Shown: one piece after another, positions 7,644-16,281 of the stretch
How the letters are laid out: each line of letters begins with the position of its first letter
Position numbering within the stretch: the first letter of the stretch is position 1
Assembly (NCBI RefSeq): GCF_029369745.1
Contig: NZ_CP120210.1
Span: 4,588,001 to 4,652,000 of the forward strand
Origin: Amycolatopsis sp. QT-25
GTDB lineage: Bacteria > Actinomycetota > Actinomycetes > Mycobacteriales > Pseudonocardiaceae
Direction of reading: 5' to 3'
Length of the DNA: 64,000 nucleotides
Translations under genes and position numbers: made by a program
Notes under the pieces: model-generated
Seen by the model: the letters and a program-made list of their open reading frames with translations, nothing else
Databases searched by the model: none
What the model was told of the DNA's origin: nothing

Positions 7644-8798
7644 ATGAACACCACGCCCTTCCGAGCCCGGATCCCGGAGGCCGATCTCGAAGACCTCCGC
7701 GCCCGGCTTCGCCGCACCCGCTGGCCCGAAGACGAGACCGTCGACGACTGGTCGCAAGGCGTCCCCTCCGCCTACCTGCGCGAACTGTGCTCGTACTGGG
7801 CAGAGGACTACGACTGGCGGGCCGCGGAGTCGCGGCTCAACGCGATCCCCCAGTTCCGGACCGAGATCGACGGCCTCGGCATCCACTTCCTGCACGCCCG
7901 CTCCCCCCACCCCGGCGCGCTGCCGCTGGTCCTCACCCATGGCTGGCCCGGTTCGGTCTTCGAGTTCCTCGACGTACTCGGCCCGCTCACCGATCCGGTC
8001 GCCCACGGCGGGGACGCGGCGGACGCCTTCCACGTCGTCGTCCCGTCCTTGCCCGGTTACGGTTTCAGCGACAAACCCGCGCGAGCCGGCTGGTCGATCC
8101 AGCGCATCGCCGACGCGTGGATCCGCCTCATGGACGGCTTGGGTTATGAGCGCTACGGCGCCCAAGGCGGCGATTGGGGCACCAGCATCACCACCCTCAT
8201 GGGGCGGACCGCGCCCGAGCGGCTGGCCGGGATCCACCTGAACCCGCCGCTGGCGGCGCCGGACCCGGCGACGTTCGGCGACCTGACCGAATTCGAGCGG
8301 AAGTCGCTCGAAGACCTCGAAAGGGCCAAGGCGGACGGTTCGGGTTACGCGATCCAGCAGACGACGAGGCCACAGACGATCGGCTACGCGCTGGCGGACT
8401 CGCCGGTCGCGCTGTGCGCGTGGATCGTCGAGAAGTTCCAGGCCTGGACGGATTGCGGCGGCCATCCGGAGAACGCCTTGTCCCGGGACGCGATGCTCGA
8501 CGACATCACGCTCTACTGGCTCACCGGCACCGGCGCTTCGTCCGCCCGGTTGTACTGGGAGAGTTTCAACGAGGTGTCGAACTGGTTCGCCGAGTCCACT
8601 GTGGACAGCATCACCGTGCCGACGGGTTGTTCGATCTTCCCGCGCGAGACCCCACGCCCGTCCCGCCGCTGGGCGGAACGCCGGTTCACCGACATCCGGT
8701 ACTGGAACGAACTCGAGCGTGGAGGCCACTTCGCGGCCTTCGAACAGCCCGGCGTGTTCACCGACGAGGTGCGGTCGTTCTTCCGGCTCGTCCGGTGA
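7644..8798 (+). CDS. Epoxide hydrolase (EHN-type alpha/beta hydrolase)
   Basis: 384 residues from the ATG at 7644. The N-terminal 110 residues match the epoxide hydrolase N-terminal domain (F-R-A-R-I-P-E-A-D-L, R-L-R-R-T-R-W-P). The oxyanion motif H-G-W-P-G-S is at 99-104, the nucleophile Asp177 lies in G-G-D-W-G, and the late R-G-G-H-F-A-A-F-E supplies the catalytic His. By family it opens epoxides to diols through an Asp ester intermediate; the substrate is unknown. No Shine-Dalgarno is evident, so a leaderless message is possible. A 51-bp hairpin repeat follows. Confidence 0.85.
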   Translation: MNTTPFRARIPEADLEDLRARLRRTRWPEDETVDDWSQGVPSAYLRELCSYWAEDYDWRAAESRLNAIPQFRTEIDGLGIHFLHARSPHPGALPLVLTHGWPGSVFEFLDVLGPLTDPVAHGGDAADAFHVVVPSLPGYGFSDKPARAGWSIQRIADAWIRLMDGLGYERYGAQGGDWGTSITTLMGRTAPERLAGIHLNPPLAAPDPATFGDLTEFERKSLEDLERAKADGSGYAIQQTTRPQTIGYALADSPVALCAWIVEKFQAWTDCGGHPENALSRDAMLDDITLYWLTGTGASSARLYWESFNEVSNWFAESTVDSITVPTGCSIFPRETPRPSRRWAERRFTDIRYWNELERGGHFAAFEQPGVFTDEVRSFFRLVR

Positions 8799-8846
8799 CC
8801 GATCGCCCCTGACCCGGCGTCAGGCTGTCTGGTAGGAGGCGTCGGT

Positions 8847-8897
8847 CCGTGAAGGACTCCTTGAGGGACCCAGAGTCCCTCAAGGAGTCCTTCACGG
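8847..8897. repeat. 51-bp hairpin element, copy 1 of 3
   Basis: Perfect 23-bp arms (8847-8869 and 8875-8897) around a 5-base loop. The arms begin CCGTGAAGGACTCCTTGAGG. Near-identical elements lie at 30495-30545 and 51253-51303. Here it sits 48 bases after a + strand stop and may act as a terminator. Confidence 0.8.
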
Positions 8898-8986
8898 CAC
8901 AAGCTCGGCCAGCTCGACGCCGTCATCGGTGATCACCAAGGGATATCCATTAGGCGGAGCCATTGTCGTTGGCTATCTTCCGCGGC

Positions 8987-9553
8987 ATGACGATGGACAC
9001 GCCACCCCAGCGGACGGCCACCCTCGCCGACGCGCCCGCCATCGCGGCGCTGATGCGGACCTCGGTGCTGGAGGTGTTCCCCAGATTCTACGACGAGCGC
9101 CAGACCGCGAGCGCGGCCGAGCACGTCGCGCGTCTCGATCCGCGGTTGCTCGAGGACGGCACGTACTTCGTGCACGAGGCGGACGGCGAGATCGTGGCGT
9201 GCGGAGGGTGGAGCAGGCGCAACAAGACGCACGCCGGCGCCGGTGAGGCGGCGGACGACGACCGCCCACTCGATCCGGCCACCGAACCCGCGCGGGTCCG
9301 CGCGATGTTCGTCCGCGGTGACTGGACCCGGCGTGGGCTCGGACGTGCGATCCTGGAGTCCTGTCGTATCGCGGCGAAGGCCGAGGGGTTCACCTCGCTG
9401 ACGTTGACCGCGACCTTGCCCGGCGTCCCGCTCTACCTGTCGTTCGGCTTCACCGAAGTCGAACGGGTGACGGTGACGACACCCGACGGCATCGACATCG
9501 CGGGCGCCGTGATGGCCAGGGACATCGACGATCCGGATAGCATCGAAAGATGA
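8987..9553 (+). CDS. GNAT-family N-acetyltransferase
   Basis: 188 residues from the ATG at 8987; another ATG two codons later is equally possible. The N-terminus reads as a GNAT strand and helices (T-A-T-L-A-D-A-P-A-I-A-A-L). The acetyl-CoA site is visible in the middle: V-R-A-M-F-V followed by R-R-G-L-G-R-A-I-L-E, and the closing Y-L-S-F-G-F-T-E fits the family C-terminus. A 15-residue Asp/Glu-rich insertion precedes the core. Substrate unknown. It overlaps the next gene by ATGA, so acetylation and LysE-type export of an amine or amino acid may be linked. Confidence 0.82.
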   Translation: MTMDTPPQRTATLADAPAIAALMRTSVLEVFPRFYDERQTASAAEHVARLDPRLLEDGTYFVHEADGEIVACGGWSRRNKTHAGAGEAADDDRPLDPATEPARVRAMFVRGDWTRRGLGRAILESCRIAAKAEGFTSLTLTATLPGVPLYLSFGFTEVERVTVTTPDGIDIAGAVMARDIDDPDSIER

Positions 9554-10176
9554 TCCCTGGGGCCACCGCATTCTCGTTCGTCCTGATCTGCCTGCTCGGC
9601 GCGATGGCGCCGGGCCCGGATTTCCTGGTGGTGACCCGCAGCGCGATCCTCGGCGGGCGCAAGGCCGGGATCGCCGCCGGACTCGGCATCGCGCTCGGCG
9701 TGTTCGTCTGGGTGGTCGCGATCGCACTCGGGGTCGCGGCGATCCTCACCGCGTCCGCGATCGCCTTCACCGTGGTGAAACTGATCGGCGCCGGATATCT
9801 GATCTTCCTCGGCGTCAAGGCGTGGCTGGCCGTGCGCCGCGGTGACTACAGCGAACTCAAGGACAGGGTGGCGCCCGTCGTCGCCCCCAAGGAGGCGTTC
9901 CGGCAGGGACTGCTCACCAATCTGCTCAACCCGAAGGTCGCGATGTTCTTCCTCGCGCTCATCCCCCAGTTCCTCCCCCATTCGGCCTCGACCGCACAGA
10001 CCCTGCAGCTGGCCGTGCTGGCCACCACCGTGGCCGTCGTCTGGACCTTCGTCCTGGCGACGCTGGTGGGTTCGCTGCGGAGGTTCTTCGGCTCCGGCCG
10101 GGTGCGGCGGGCGATGGACGCGGTGATGGGCACCTTCCTCGTCGGACTCGGGATCCGGGTCGCGGTCCAGAACTGA
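9550..10176 (+). CDS. LysE/RhtB-family amino-acid exporter
   Basis: 208 residues with about six hydrophobic segments. The family signature G-A-M-A-P-G-P-D-F (17-25) lies in the first loop, and N-L-L-N-P-K-V-A-M-F-F mid-protein is typical of LysE/RhtB translocators. These proteins export amino acids or analogues across the inner membrane using the ion gradient. The start overlaps the GNAT stop by 4 bases, so the two form a translationally coupled pair. The substrate cannot be read from sequence. Confidence 0.85.
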   Translation: MIPGATAFSFVLICLLGAMAPGPDFLVVTRSAILGGRKAGIAAGLGIALGVFVWVVAIALGVAAILTASAIAFTVVKLIGAGYLIFLGVKAWLAVRRGDYSELKDRVAPVVAPKEAFRQGLLTNLLNPKVAMFFLALIPQFLPHSASTAQTLQLAVLATTVAVVWTFVLATLVGSLRRFFGSGRVRRAMDAVMGTFLVGLGIRVAVQN

Positions 10177-10198
10177 CGAAGGCGCCCATCACCCGACG

Positions 10199-11257
10199 TC
10201 AGAGGGAACGGGCGGCGAGACGTGTGCCTTCGACGCGGGCGGCGATCTTGGCGAACGCGGTGTCCCGCGACGTCGAGGTGTCGTCGGCGAACGGCGAGAA
10301 TCCGCAGTCGTCACAGGTGCCCAGCCGATCCGGCGAGATGTATCGCGCGGCCTGGAGAACCCTGTCCCGGACCTCCTCGGCGGTTTCGACGCGCGGATCG
10401 ATCGGATCGGTCACGCCGACGAAGATCCGCTGCTCCGGCCGGGAGTGCTCGGCGATCACCTGCAAGGCACGCTCGGGTTCCGCCTCGCTGGCCAGCTGGA
10501 CGTAGACGTTGCCCACCTTCAGCCGGAACAGCGTCGGGAGCAGTCCGGCGTAGTCGACGTCGAGACTGTGCGCCGAGTCCTGGTCTCCACCGGGGCAGGT
10601 GTGCACACCGATCTTCTTCCGCTCCTCCTCGGAGAACCGGTCCAGCACGGTGTTGTTCAAGTCCACAAAGGACTGCAAGAGTCCACCGGAAGGATCGAGC
10701 TTCAGCGACAACCGGCCTTCGGTGAAGTCGAGCTGAACGCTGTCGGCACCAGCGTCGAGACTGCGGCGGATGTCGGTTTCGGCTTCGTCCACCAGGTCGG
10801 CGGTGAACCGATCCCGGCCATATCCGGCCAATTCCTCACCGGGATAAACGAGGCTGATCGCCGAAGCCGCGATCACCGCCTGTTTCACCGGCCTGGTCGT
10901 GTGTTTCCGGACTTCACGCAGATAGGAGTCGGCGTAGGTCCGATACCGGAACGGCCCGGCGGTGAGCCGTGGAAGCTGACGGGTGTGCCCGTCTGCGAAG
11001 GGGATGACGACGCCGTCCGGAGCGAGGGAAGTGAGGCTGGCCAAGGGATAGGTGGCGAAGCTCGGCTTGCTCTGTTCTCCGTCGGTGATGACCGGGGAAC
11101 CGGTCTCCTCCAGTCGCCTGACGGTGTCCACAAGGGCTTTTTCCCGCAACTCGCCGAGCCCGTCGGTGTCGAGCCTCCCCGCCGCGTGCTCACCGAGCGC
11201 TTCGATGAGGTAGCCGGGACGGGGGATGCTGCCGATCGGTTCGGTGGGAATGGTCAT
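10199..11257 (-). CDS. MetE-like cobalamin-independent methionine synthase, catalytic half only
   Basis: 352 residues from an ATG with GGGAGG upstream. It corresponds only to the C-terminal catalytic barrel of MetE; full MetE is roughly twice as long. Zn-site elements are present: G-V-H-T-C-P-G-G and a late C-D-D-C-G-F-S-P. G-S-I-P-R-P near the start is typical of this short group (UROD/MetE-like). By family it may methylate homocysteine or another thiol from a methyl donor other than polyglutamyl folate. ahcY lies 2.4 kb away, but the genes are not co-transcribed. The assignment to methionine synthesis is tentative. Confidence 0.75.
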   Translation of the reverse strand: MTIPTEPIGSIPRPGYLIEALGEHAAGRLDTDGLGELREKALVDTVRRLEETGSPVITDGEQSKPSFATYPLASLTSLAPDGVVIPFADGHTRQLPRLTAGPFRYRTYADSYLREVRKHTTRPVKQAVIAASAISLVYPGEELAGYGRDRFTADLVDEAETDIRRSLDAGADSVQLDFTEGRLSLKLDPSGGLLQSFVDLNNTVLDRFSEEERKKIGVHTCPGGDQDSAHSLDVDYAGLLPTLFRLKVGNVYVQLASEAEPERALQVIAEHSRPEQRIFVGVTDPIDPRVETAEEVRDRVLQAARYISPDRLGTCDDCGFSPFADDTSTSRDTAFAKIAARVEGTRLAARSL

Positions 11258-11441
11258 CTCTCGCGTCCTCCCAGAGTGAGCAACCGCGGCCGCCGTGGCC
11301 ACAGGCTCAAAAGCTACCGAGCCCTTCCTGCTTTGACGATCTTTCGACGTGCCCGAACCCTAATGGCGTAACAGATCCACTCATGAAGATCAATATTCGC
11401 CGAGCCGTATATGTCGTTATACAAAAACCGGGAAATTCGGC

Positions 11442-11467
11442 GCTTATCCGGCCCTGCTCCTGGGTAT
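11442..11467 (+). promoter_or_regulatory. Candidate sigma-F/sigma-B type promoter
   Basis: GCTT (11442-11445), a 16-base spacer and GGGTAT (11462-11467) resemble the actinobacterial general-stress promoter G(T/C)TT-N14-17-GGGTAT. It lies 44 bases before the DUF3040 gene. Confidence 0.4.
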
Positions 11468-11510
11468 TCCGTGGATGTCGACGGCCGGAGCGCGCCGAAG
11501 GAGAAGCCCG

Positions 11511-11777
11511 ATGCTGAGCCACCACGATCGGCAAGAGCTGGAAAAGATCGAGCGCTGGTTCGAGCTGACCGAGCCGGCGTTGGCCGCCCGGCTCCGCTCC
11601 GGCAGGCCCGCCCAGCCCCCGCTGCTCCGGCTGGCCGTCCTCCTCGGCCTGGACATCACCGCGGGTCTGCTGATGCTGCTGGGCGTCGTGATGAACAGCC
11701 CCGCCCTGTTGCTGATCGGGATGGTCACCGTGACCACAGCGGTGATCGTGCATCTGTCCCGGTTCGGTCGCGACTGA
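11511..11777 (+). CDS. DUF3040 small membrane protein
   Basis: 88 residues from an ATG with GGAG upstream. The N-terminus M-L-S-H-H-D-R-Q-E-L-E-K-I-E-R-W is the DUF3040 signature. Two adjacent hydrophobic segments (about 43-62 and 64-80) follow, with a short basic C-terminus. DUF3040 proteins are common small actinobacterial membrane proteins without an assigned function. The candidate stress-type promoter upstream suggests induction with the general stress regulon. Confidence 0.75.
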   Translation: MLSHHDRQELEKIERWFELTEPALAARLRSGRPAQPPLLRLAVLLGLDITAGLLMLLGVVMNSPALLLIGMVTVTTAVIVHLSRFGRD

Positions 11778-11839
11778 TCGTCTTCCCCGCACACCGGTAG
11801 GGTTCCGGTCGATACGTCCGGGCACCGAGAGGGAGACGC

Positions 11840-12265
11840 ATGCGGTTCATGATCATCATCAAGGCGGACGAGGATTCCGAAGCCGGGAAGATGCCGCCGA
11901 TGGAGGCCCTGACCGCCATGGCGAAGTTCAATCAGGACATGCTCGACGCCGGGGTGCTGGTGGGCGGCGAGGGCCTTCAGGAGAGTTCGAAGGGCGCACG
12001 GGTCACGATCAACGCGGCCGGGGCCACCGTCACCGACGGCCCCTTCACCGAGACCAAGGAGCTCGTCGGCGGTTACTGGATCGTCGATGTCCCTTCGCGC
12101 GCCGAAGCGATCGAGTGGGCGAAGCGCTGTCCCACTCCCCCGCACAGTGACACCGTCCTCGAGATCCGCAAGATCCTGGAAGCCGAGGATTTCGGCGAGA
12201 ACTTCACGCCGGAGTTGCAGGAGAACGAGCAGCGGATGCGCGACGAGATCGCGGAACGGTCGTAG
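11840..12265 (+). CDS. YCII-related (DGPF-domain) protein
   Basis: 141 residues with GAGAGGGAG before the ATG. It opens M-R-F-M-I-I-I-K-A-D and contains T-D-G-P-F-T-E-T-K-E-L-V-G-G-Y, the DGPF motif of YCII-related proteins, a dimeric ferredoxin-like fold. In actinobacteria such genes often lie near ECF sigma factors, but none is visible here. A catalytic role is not established. The downstream polymerase gene starts 46 bases later and could be co-transcribed. Confidence 0.82.
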   Translation: MRFMIIIKADEDSEAGKMPPMEALTAMAKFNQDMLDAGVLVGGEGLQESSKGARVTINAAGATVTDGPFTETKELVGGYWIVDVPSRAEAIEWAKRCPTPPHSDTVLEIRKILEAEDFGENFTPELQENEQRMRDEIAERS

Positions 12266-12310
12266 CACGAGACCTGAGCGGCCCCACAGGGCGCGGCTTA
12301 AGCTCGCTTC

Positions 12311-13360
12311 ATGGCCGTCCGGGAGTGGGTGCGCTGGGTTCTTCACGTCGACCTCGACCAGTTCATCGCGGCGGTCGAGGTCGCCCGGCGGCCCGAGCTG
12401 CGGGGCAGGCCCGTGGTCGTCGGGGGCGCGGGTGATCCGGCCGAACGGGCCGTGGTGGCGACGGCGTCGTACGAGGCGCGGGCTTTCGGCATCCGGTCCG
12501 GAATGCCCTTGCGCACCGCCGCGAAACGCTGCCCCGACGCGATCTTCCTGGCGACGGACGCACCCGCCTACCAAGAGGTGTCCGATCGGGTGATGGCGAC
12601 GCTCCGGGAGTTCCCCGTGGTCGTCGAAGTGCTCGGCTGGGACGAAGCCTTCCTCGGCGCCGGCACCGAGGATCCCGAAGCACTCGCCGCCGACATCCGG
12701 CGAGTGGTGGCCGAGGAGACCGGGCTGTCGTGCTCGGTCGGCATCGGGGACGACAAGCTGCGCGCCAAACTCGCCACCGGCTTCGCCAAACCGGCCGGGA
12801 TCTTCCGGCTCGTCCAGGACAACTGGTGGGACGTCATGGCCGAGCGGCCGCCGGACGCGCTGTGGGGCATCGGCGCCAAGACCACGAAGAAGCTCGCCGA
12901 GGCCGGTTACCGCACCGTGCTGGAACTGGCGGGCGCCGATCCCGCGGACCTCGCCGCCCGGTTCGGCCCGAAGCTCGGCCCGTGGTACCGGCTCCTTGCC
13001 GGCGGAATCGGGGACGACGAGGTCACCGCGACGCCGTACGTCGCGCGATCCCGCAGCCGCGAGACGACGTTCCAGCGGAACCTCACCCATCCCGGGATCA
13101 TGGCCGCGGAGGTCGCCGCGCTGGCGAAACGCGTCTCGCGGGACGTCGTCGACGAAGGCAGGCCCGCCGCTCGGATCGCGGTCAAGGTCCGGTTCGCGCC
13201 GTTCCACACCCATGTACACAGCGTGACCCTGCCCGCGCCGACCTCGGATCCCGCCGAAATCGAGAAGGCGGCGCTGGCCGTGCTCGGGATGTTCGACCTC
13301 GGCAGACCGGTCCGCCTGCTGGGTGTCCGCGCCGAATTCGCCACGCCCGCGTCACCTTGA
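12311..13360 (+). CDS. dinB2: Y-family DNA polymerase IV, DinB2 type with Ile at the steric gate
   Basis: 349 residues. Palm acidic residues are Asp14 and Asp16 (H-V-D-L-D-Q-F-I) and Asp111-Glu112 (G-W-D-E-A-F). A-S-Y-E-A-R-A-F-G-I and C-S-V-G-I-G-D-D-K complete the catalytic core. A helix-hairpin-helix (W-G-I-G-A-K-T-T-K-K-L) and a little-finger domain follow. The usual steric-gate Phe or Tyr that excludes ribonucleotides is Ile19 here. Mycobacterial DinB2 has Leu at this place and readily uses ribonucleotides, so I assign the DinB2 clade. There is no obvious C-terminal beta-clamp motif: the protein ends soon after R-L-L-G-V-R. Confidence 0.85.
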   Translation: MAVREWVRWVLHVDLDQFIAAVEVARRPELRGRPVVVGGAGDPAERAVVATASYEARAFGIRSGMPLRTAAKRCPDAIFLATDAPAYQEVSDRVMATLREFPVVVEVLGWDEAFLGAGTEDPEALAADIRRVVAEETGLSCSVGIGDDKLRAKLATGFAKPAGIFRLVQDNWWDVMAERPPDALWGIGAKTTKKLAEAGYRTVLELAGADPADLAARFGPKLGPWYRLLAGGIGDDEVTATPYVARSRSRETTFQRNLTHPGIMAAEVAALAKRVSRDVVDEGRPAARIAVKVRFAPFHTHVHSVTLPAPTSDPAEIEKAALAVLGMFDLGRPVRLLGVRAEFATPASP

Positions 13361-13393
13361 CAGCGCTCGCGGCGCTTTGCCATTCTGGGTTCC

Positions 13394-13463
13394 GGGCCGA
13401 GAGGCGCTGCGACGGAATTCTTCCGCCACGCTCGGCCCGCTGCGACAGACGTAAGGGCGCCTC
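13394..13463 (+). promoter_or_regulatory. SAH riboswitch aptamer upstream of ahcY
   Basis: The RNA matches the S-adenosylhomocysteine riboswitch layout. P1 is GGGCCGAG (13394-13401) with CTCGGCCC (13431-13438). Inside lie the conserved GCGCTGC (13404-13410) and a short P2 hairpin CGGAA/TTCCG (13413-13425). The pseudoknot pairs GAGGCGC (13401-13407) with GCGCCTC (13457-13463), 7 of 7. It stands 150 bases before the SAH hydrolase start, the usual partner gene of this class. Confidence 0.85.
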
Positions 13464-13486
13464 CCACCGCGGAGGTGCCTTTCTTT
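13456..13486 (+). terminator. Attenuator terminator overlapping the SAH aptamer
   Basis: GGCGCCTCC (13456-13464) pairs with GGAGGTGCC (13471-13479), 9 bp with one G-U, followed by TTTCTTT. The left arm is also the 3' strand of the riboswitch pseudoknot, so ligand binding should block this terminator and allow ahcY transcription. Further hairpins follow in the leader at 13504-13524 and 13548-13578. Confidence 0.75.
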
Positions 13487-13612
13487 GCGTCGAAACCCTT
13501 TTCCGGCCTTCGTCGTCGAGGCCGTGCGCTGAATCCTCGCACTGACACCGCCCTTCCCGCCACCGGCGCGAAGGGCGGTTCCGCCCTGCCTTCCTTCCTG
13601 ATCGGAGAACCT

Positions 13613-15094
<1,482 letters not shown>

Positions 15095-15159
15095 GCTCTC
15101 GCTCACCAAAGTGGGTGATCACTAGGCCGAATGCGTGAAAACTTCGGCCGGATGGACCC

Positions 15160-15184
15160 GTTTCCCCTCGCGTGGAGTGGGCAT
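15160..15184 (+). promoter_or_regulatory. Candidate sigma-F/sigma-B type promoter
   Basis: GTTT (15160-15163), a 15-base spacer and GGGCAT (15179-15184) fit the actinobacterial stress promoter GTTT-N14-17-GGGTAT with one change. It would start a message about 55 bases before the DUF6131 gene. Confidence 0.45.
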
Positions 15185-15247
15185 TCCTCAAGTAGCCCCA
15201 CCCCGGCAGCACCCAGGCCGGGCGACTACGAAGGAGAAGGTGTTCCC

Positions 15248-15403
15248 GTGATCATTCTCGGCGTCATCCTGATTGTCGTCGGTGTCATCGCCAGTATTCC
15301 GGTTTTGTACTCGATCGGGATCGCGCTCGCGGTCATCGGCATCATCCTGGCCGTTCTCGGGAACACCGGGAAGGCCATCGGCGGTCGCGCCCACTGGTTC
15401 TGA
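15248..15403 (+). CDS. DUF6131-type small membrane protein, 51 aa
   Basis: 51 residues from a GTG 9 bases after AAGGAGAAGG. Nearly the whole peptide is hydrophobic: two membrane segments (about 1-20 and 22-42) with a short polar tail G-G-R-A-H-W-F. The pattern V-I-I-L-G-V-I-L-I-V-V-G matches the DUF6131 family of tiny actinobacterial membrane proteins, whose function is unknown. A stress-type promoter lies upstream and a strong terminator downstream, so it is a single-gene unit. Confidence 0.7.
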   Translation: MIILGVILIVVGVIASIPVLYSIGIALAVIGIILAVLGNTGKAIGGRAHWF

Positions 15404-15444
15404 GCACCGGATCGAACGGTACCGAGCCCCCGGTACCGGCGCTG

Positions 15445-15495
15445 AAACAGACCGGGCACCCGGCGTTCCCCTCACGCCGGGTGCCCGGTCTGTTT
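15445..15495 (+). terminator. Strong intrinsic terminator
   Basis: A 21-bp perfect stem (15445-15465 with 15475-15495) around a 9-base loop. The core is CCGGGCACCCGG, and the 3' end runs into TTTT. It closes the DUF6131 unit and separates it from the next gene. Confidence 0.85.
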
Positions 15496-15549
15496 TCGTG
15501 CACCACTCGCCGGGTATCCGCTTCGGACGACGAGAAGGAGGCAGAGCCG

Positions 15550-15771
15550 ATGGCAGGAACCGACCCTCGCCCGTTTTTGCGGCAGGCGACCTACCCGTGT
15601 GGACGCGACGAACTCCTGAGGGCCGCCTCGGCGGCAGGAGCGGGCGACAACGTCTTGGGCCCCCTAGGGTCGCTGCCTGCGCGTGACTACGCGGACGGGG
15701 ACAGCGTGTGGGAGGCCGTACGCTCGTACGACGGCGCTCCGATTCACGACACCGCGAAGGAAGCACCGTGA
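15550..15771 (+). CDS. Small DUF2795-like protein, 73 aa
   Basis: 73 residues, ATG preceded by GAAGGAGG. The core (R-D-E-L-L-R-A-A-S-A-A-G-A then V-L-G-P-L-G-S-L-P-A-R-D-Y) has the helix-turn-helix-length pattern of DUF2795, small proteins of unknown function common in actinobacteria. The C-terminus is acidic and hydrophilic with no membrane segment. The preceding terminator makes it a separate transcription unit. The family assignment is by eye. Confidence 0.6.
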   Translation: MAGTDPRPFLRQATYPCGRDELLRAASAAGAGDNVLGPLGSLPARDYADGDSVWEAVRSYDGAPIHDTAKEAP

Positions 15772-15825
15772 CGTGAAGGGGCCCCCCGGCTCCGAGGGGG
15801 AGGGAGAGCCGGAGGACCCCCGTCA
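15769..15825 (+). terminator. Interrupted long hairpin after the DUF2795-like gene
   Basis: TGACG, GGGG and CCGGCTC on the left pair with GAGCCGG (15806-15812), CCCC and CGTCA on the right, with small internal loops. The stem overlaps the stop codon. Probable terminator. Confidence 0.5.
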
Positions 15826-15929
15826 TGATTAACACATTCCCGGCCACGATGTACACGAATGCATACACCTTCGAGTGGCAATCGGTCGTGATCACCCGAA
15901 GCGGGCCCCAGTGGTGTATCGGCCGCCGG

Positions 15930-16142
15930 TCAAGAAGCCCGCAGCAACAGCCGGGCCTCCACCTCCGTGCAGGTACAGCCGCCGTCGACGTCGAAGCACT
16001 CGATCGTCAGCGTGTGCCGGGCGAAGTCGAAATCGACGCAGCCGTCCTCGCTGCATTCGGTGAAACCACCGTCGAGGTGCACCACCAGGGTTCCGTGGCA
16101 GTGGTCGAGTTCGCCGGCGCAGAACGCGCACTCCATGCTCAT
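15930..16142 (-). CDS. Cysteine-rich small protein, probably zinc-binding
   Basis: 70 residues from the ATG at 16142 with AGAGGCGG upstream; an ATG two codons later is also possible. It holds eight cysteines (5, 8, 15, 30, 35, 49, 56, 58) and four histidines, starting with C-A-F-C. That suggests one or two zinc sites or a redox role. I do not recognise a named family. The reading frame can be extended upstream to 16274, but that part has no start signal and atypical composition. Ku lies 140 bases upstream on the same strand. Confidence 0.55.
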   Translation of the reverse strand: MSMECAFCAGELDHCHGTLVVHLDGGFTECSEDGCVDFDFARHTLTIECFDVDGGCTCTEVEARLLLRAS

Positions 16143-16281
16143 GCCGCCTCTCGCGATCAGCTCCTGGATCGCTTCGGAAAAGTTCTCCTCGCTTGCCTTA
16201 CTACCACCGAGGGACGACAGTTCCCGGGATAAGACGCGGCGTGTCGCGGTGACGCCGGACACAAACGTCCACAAAGGAGAG

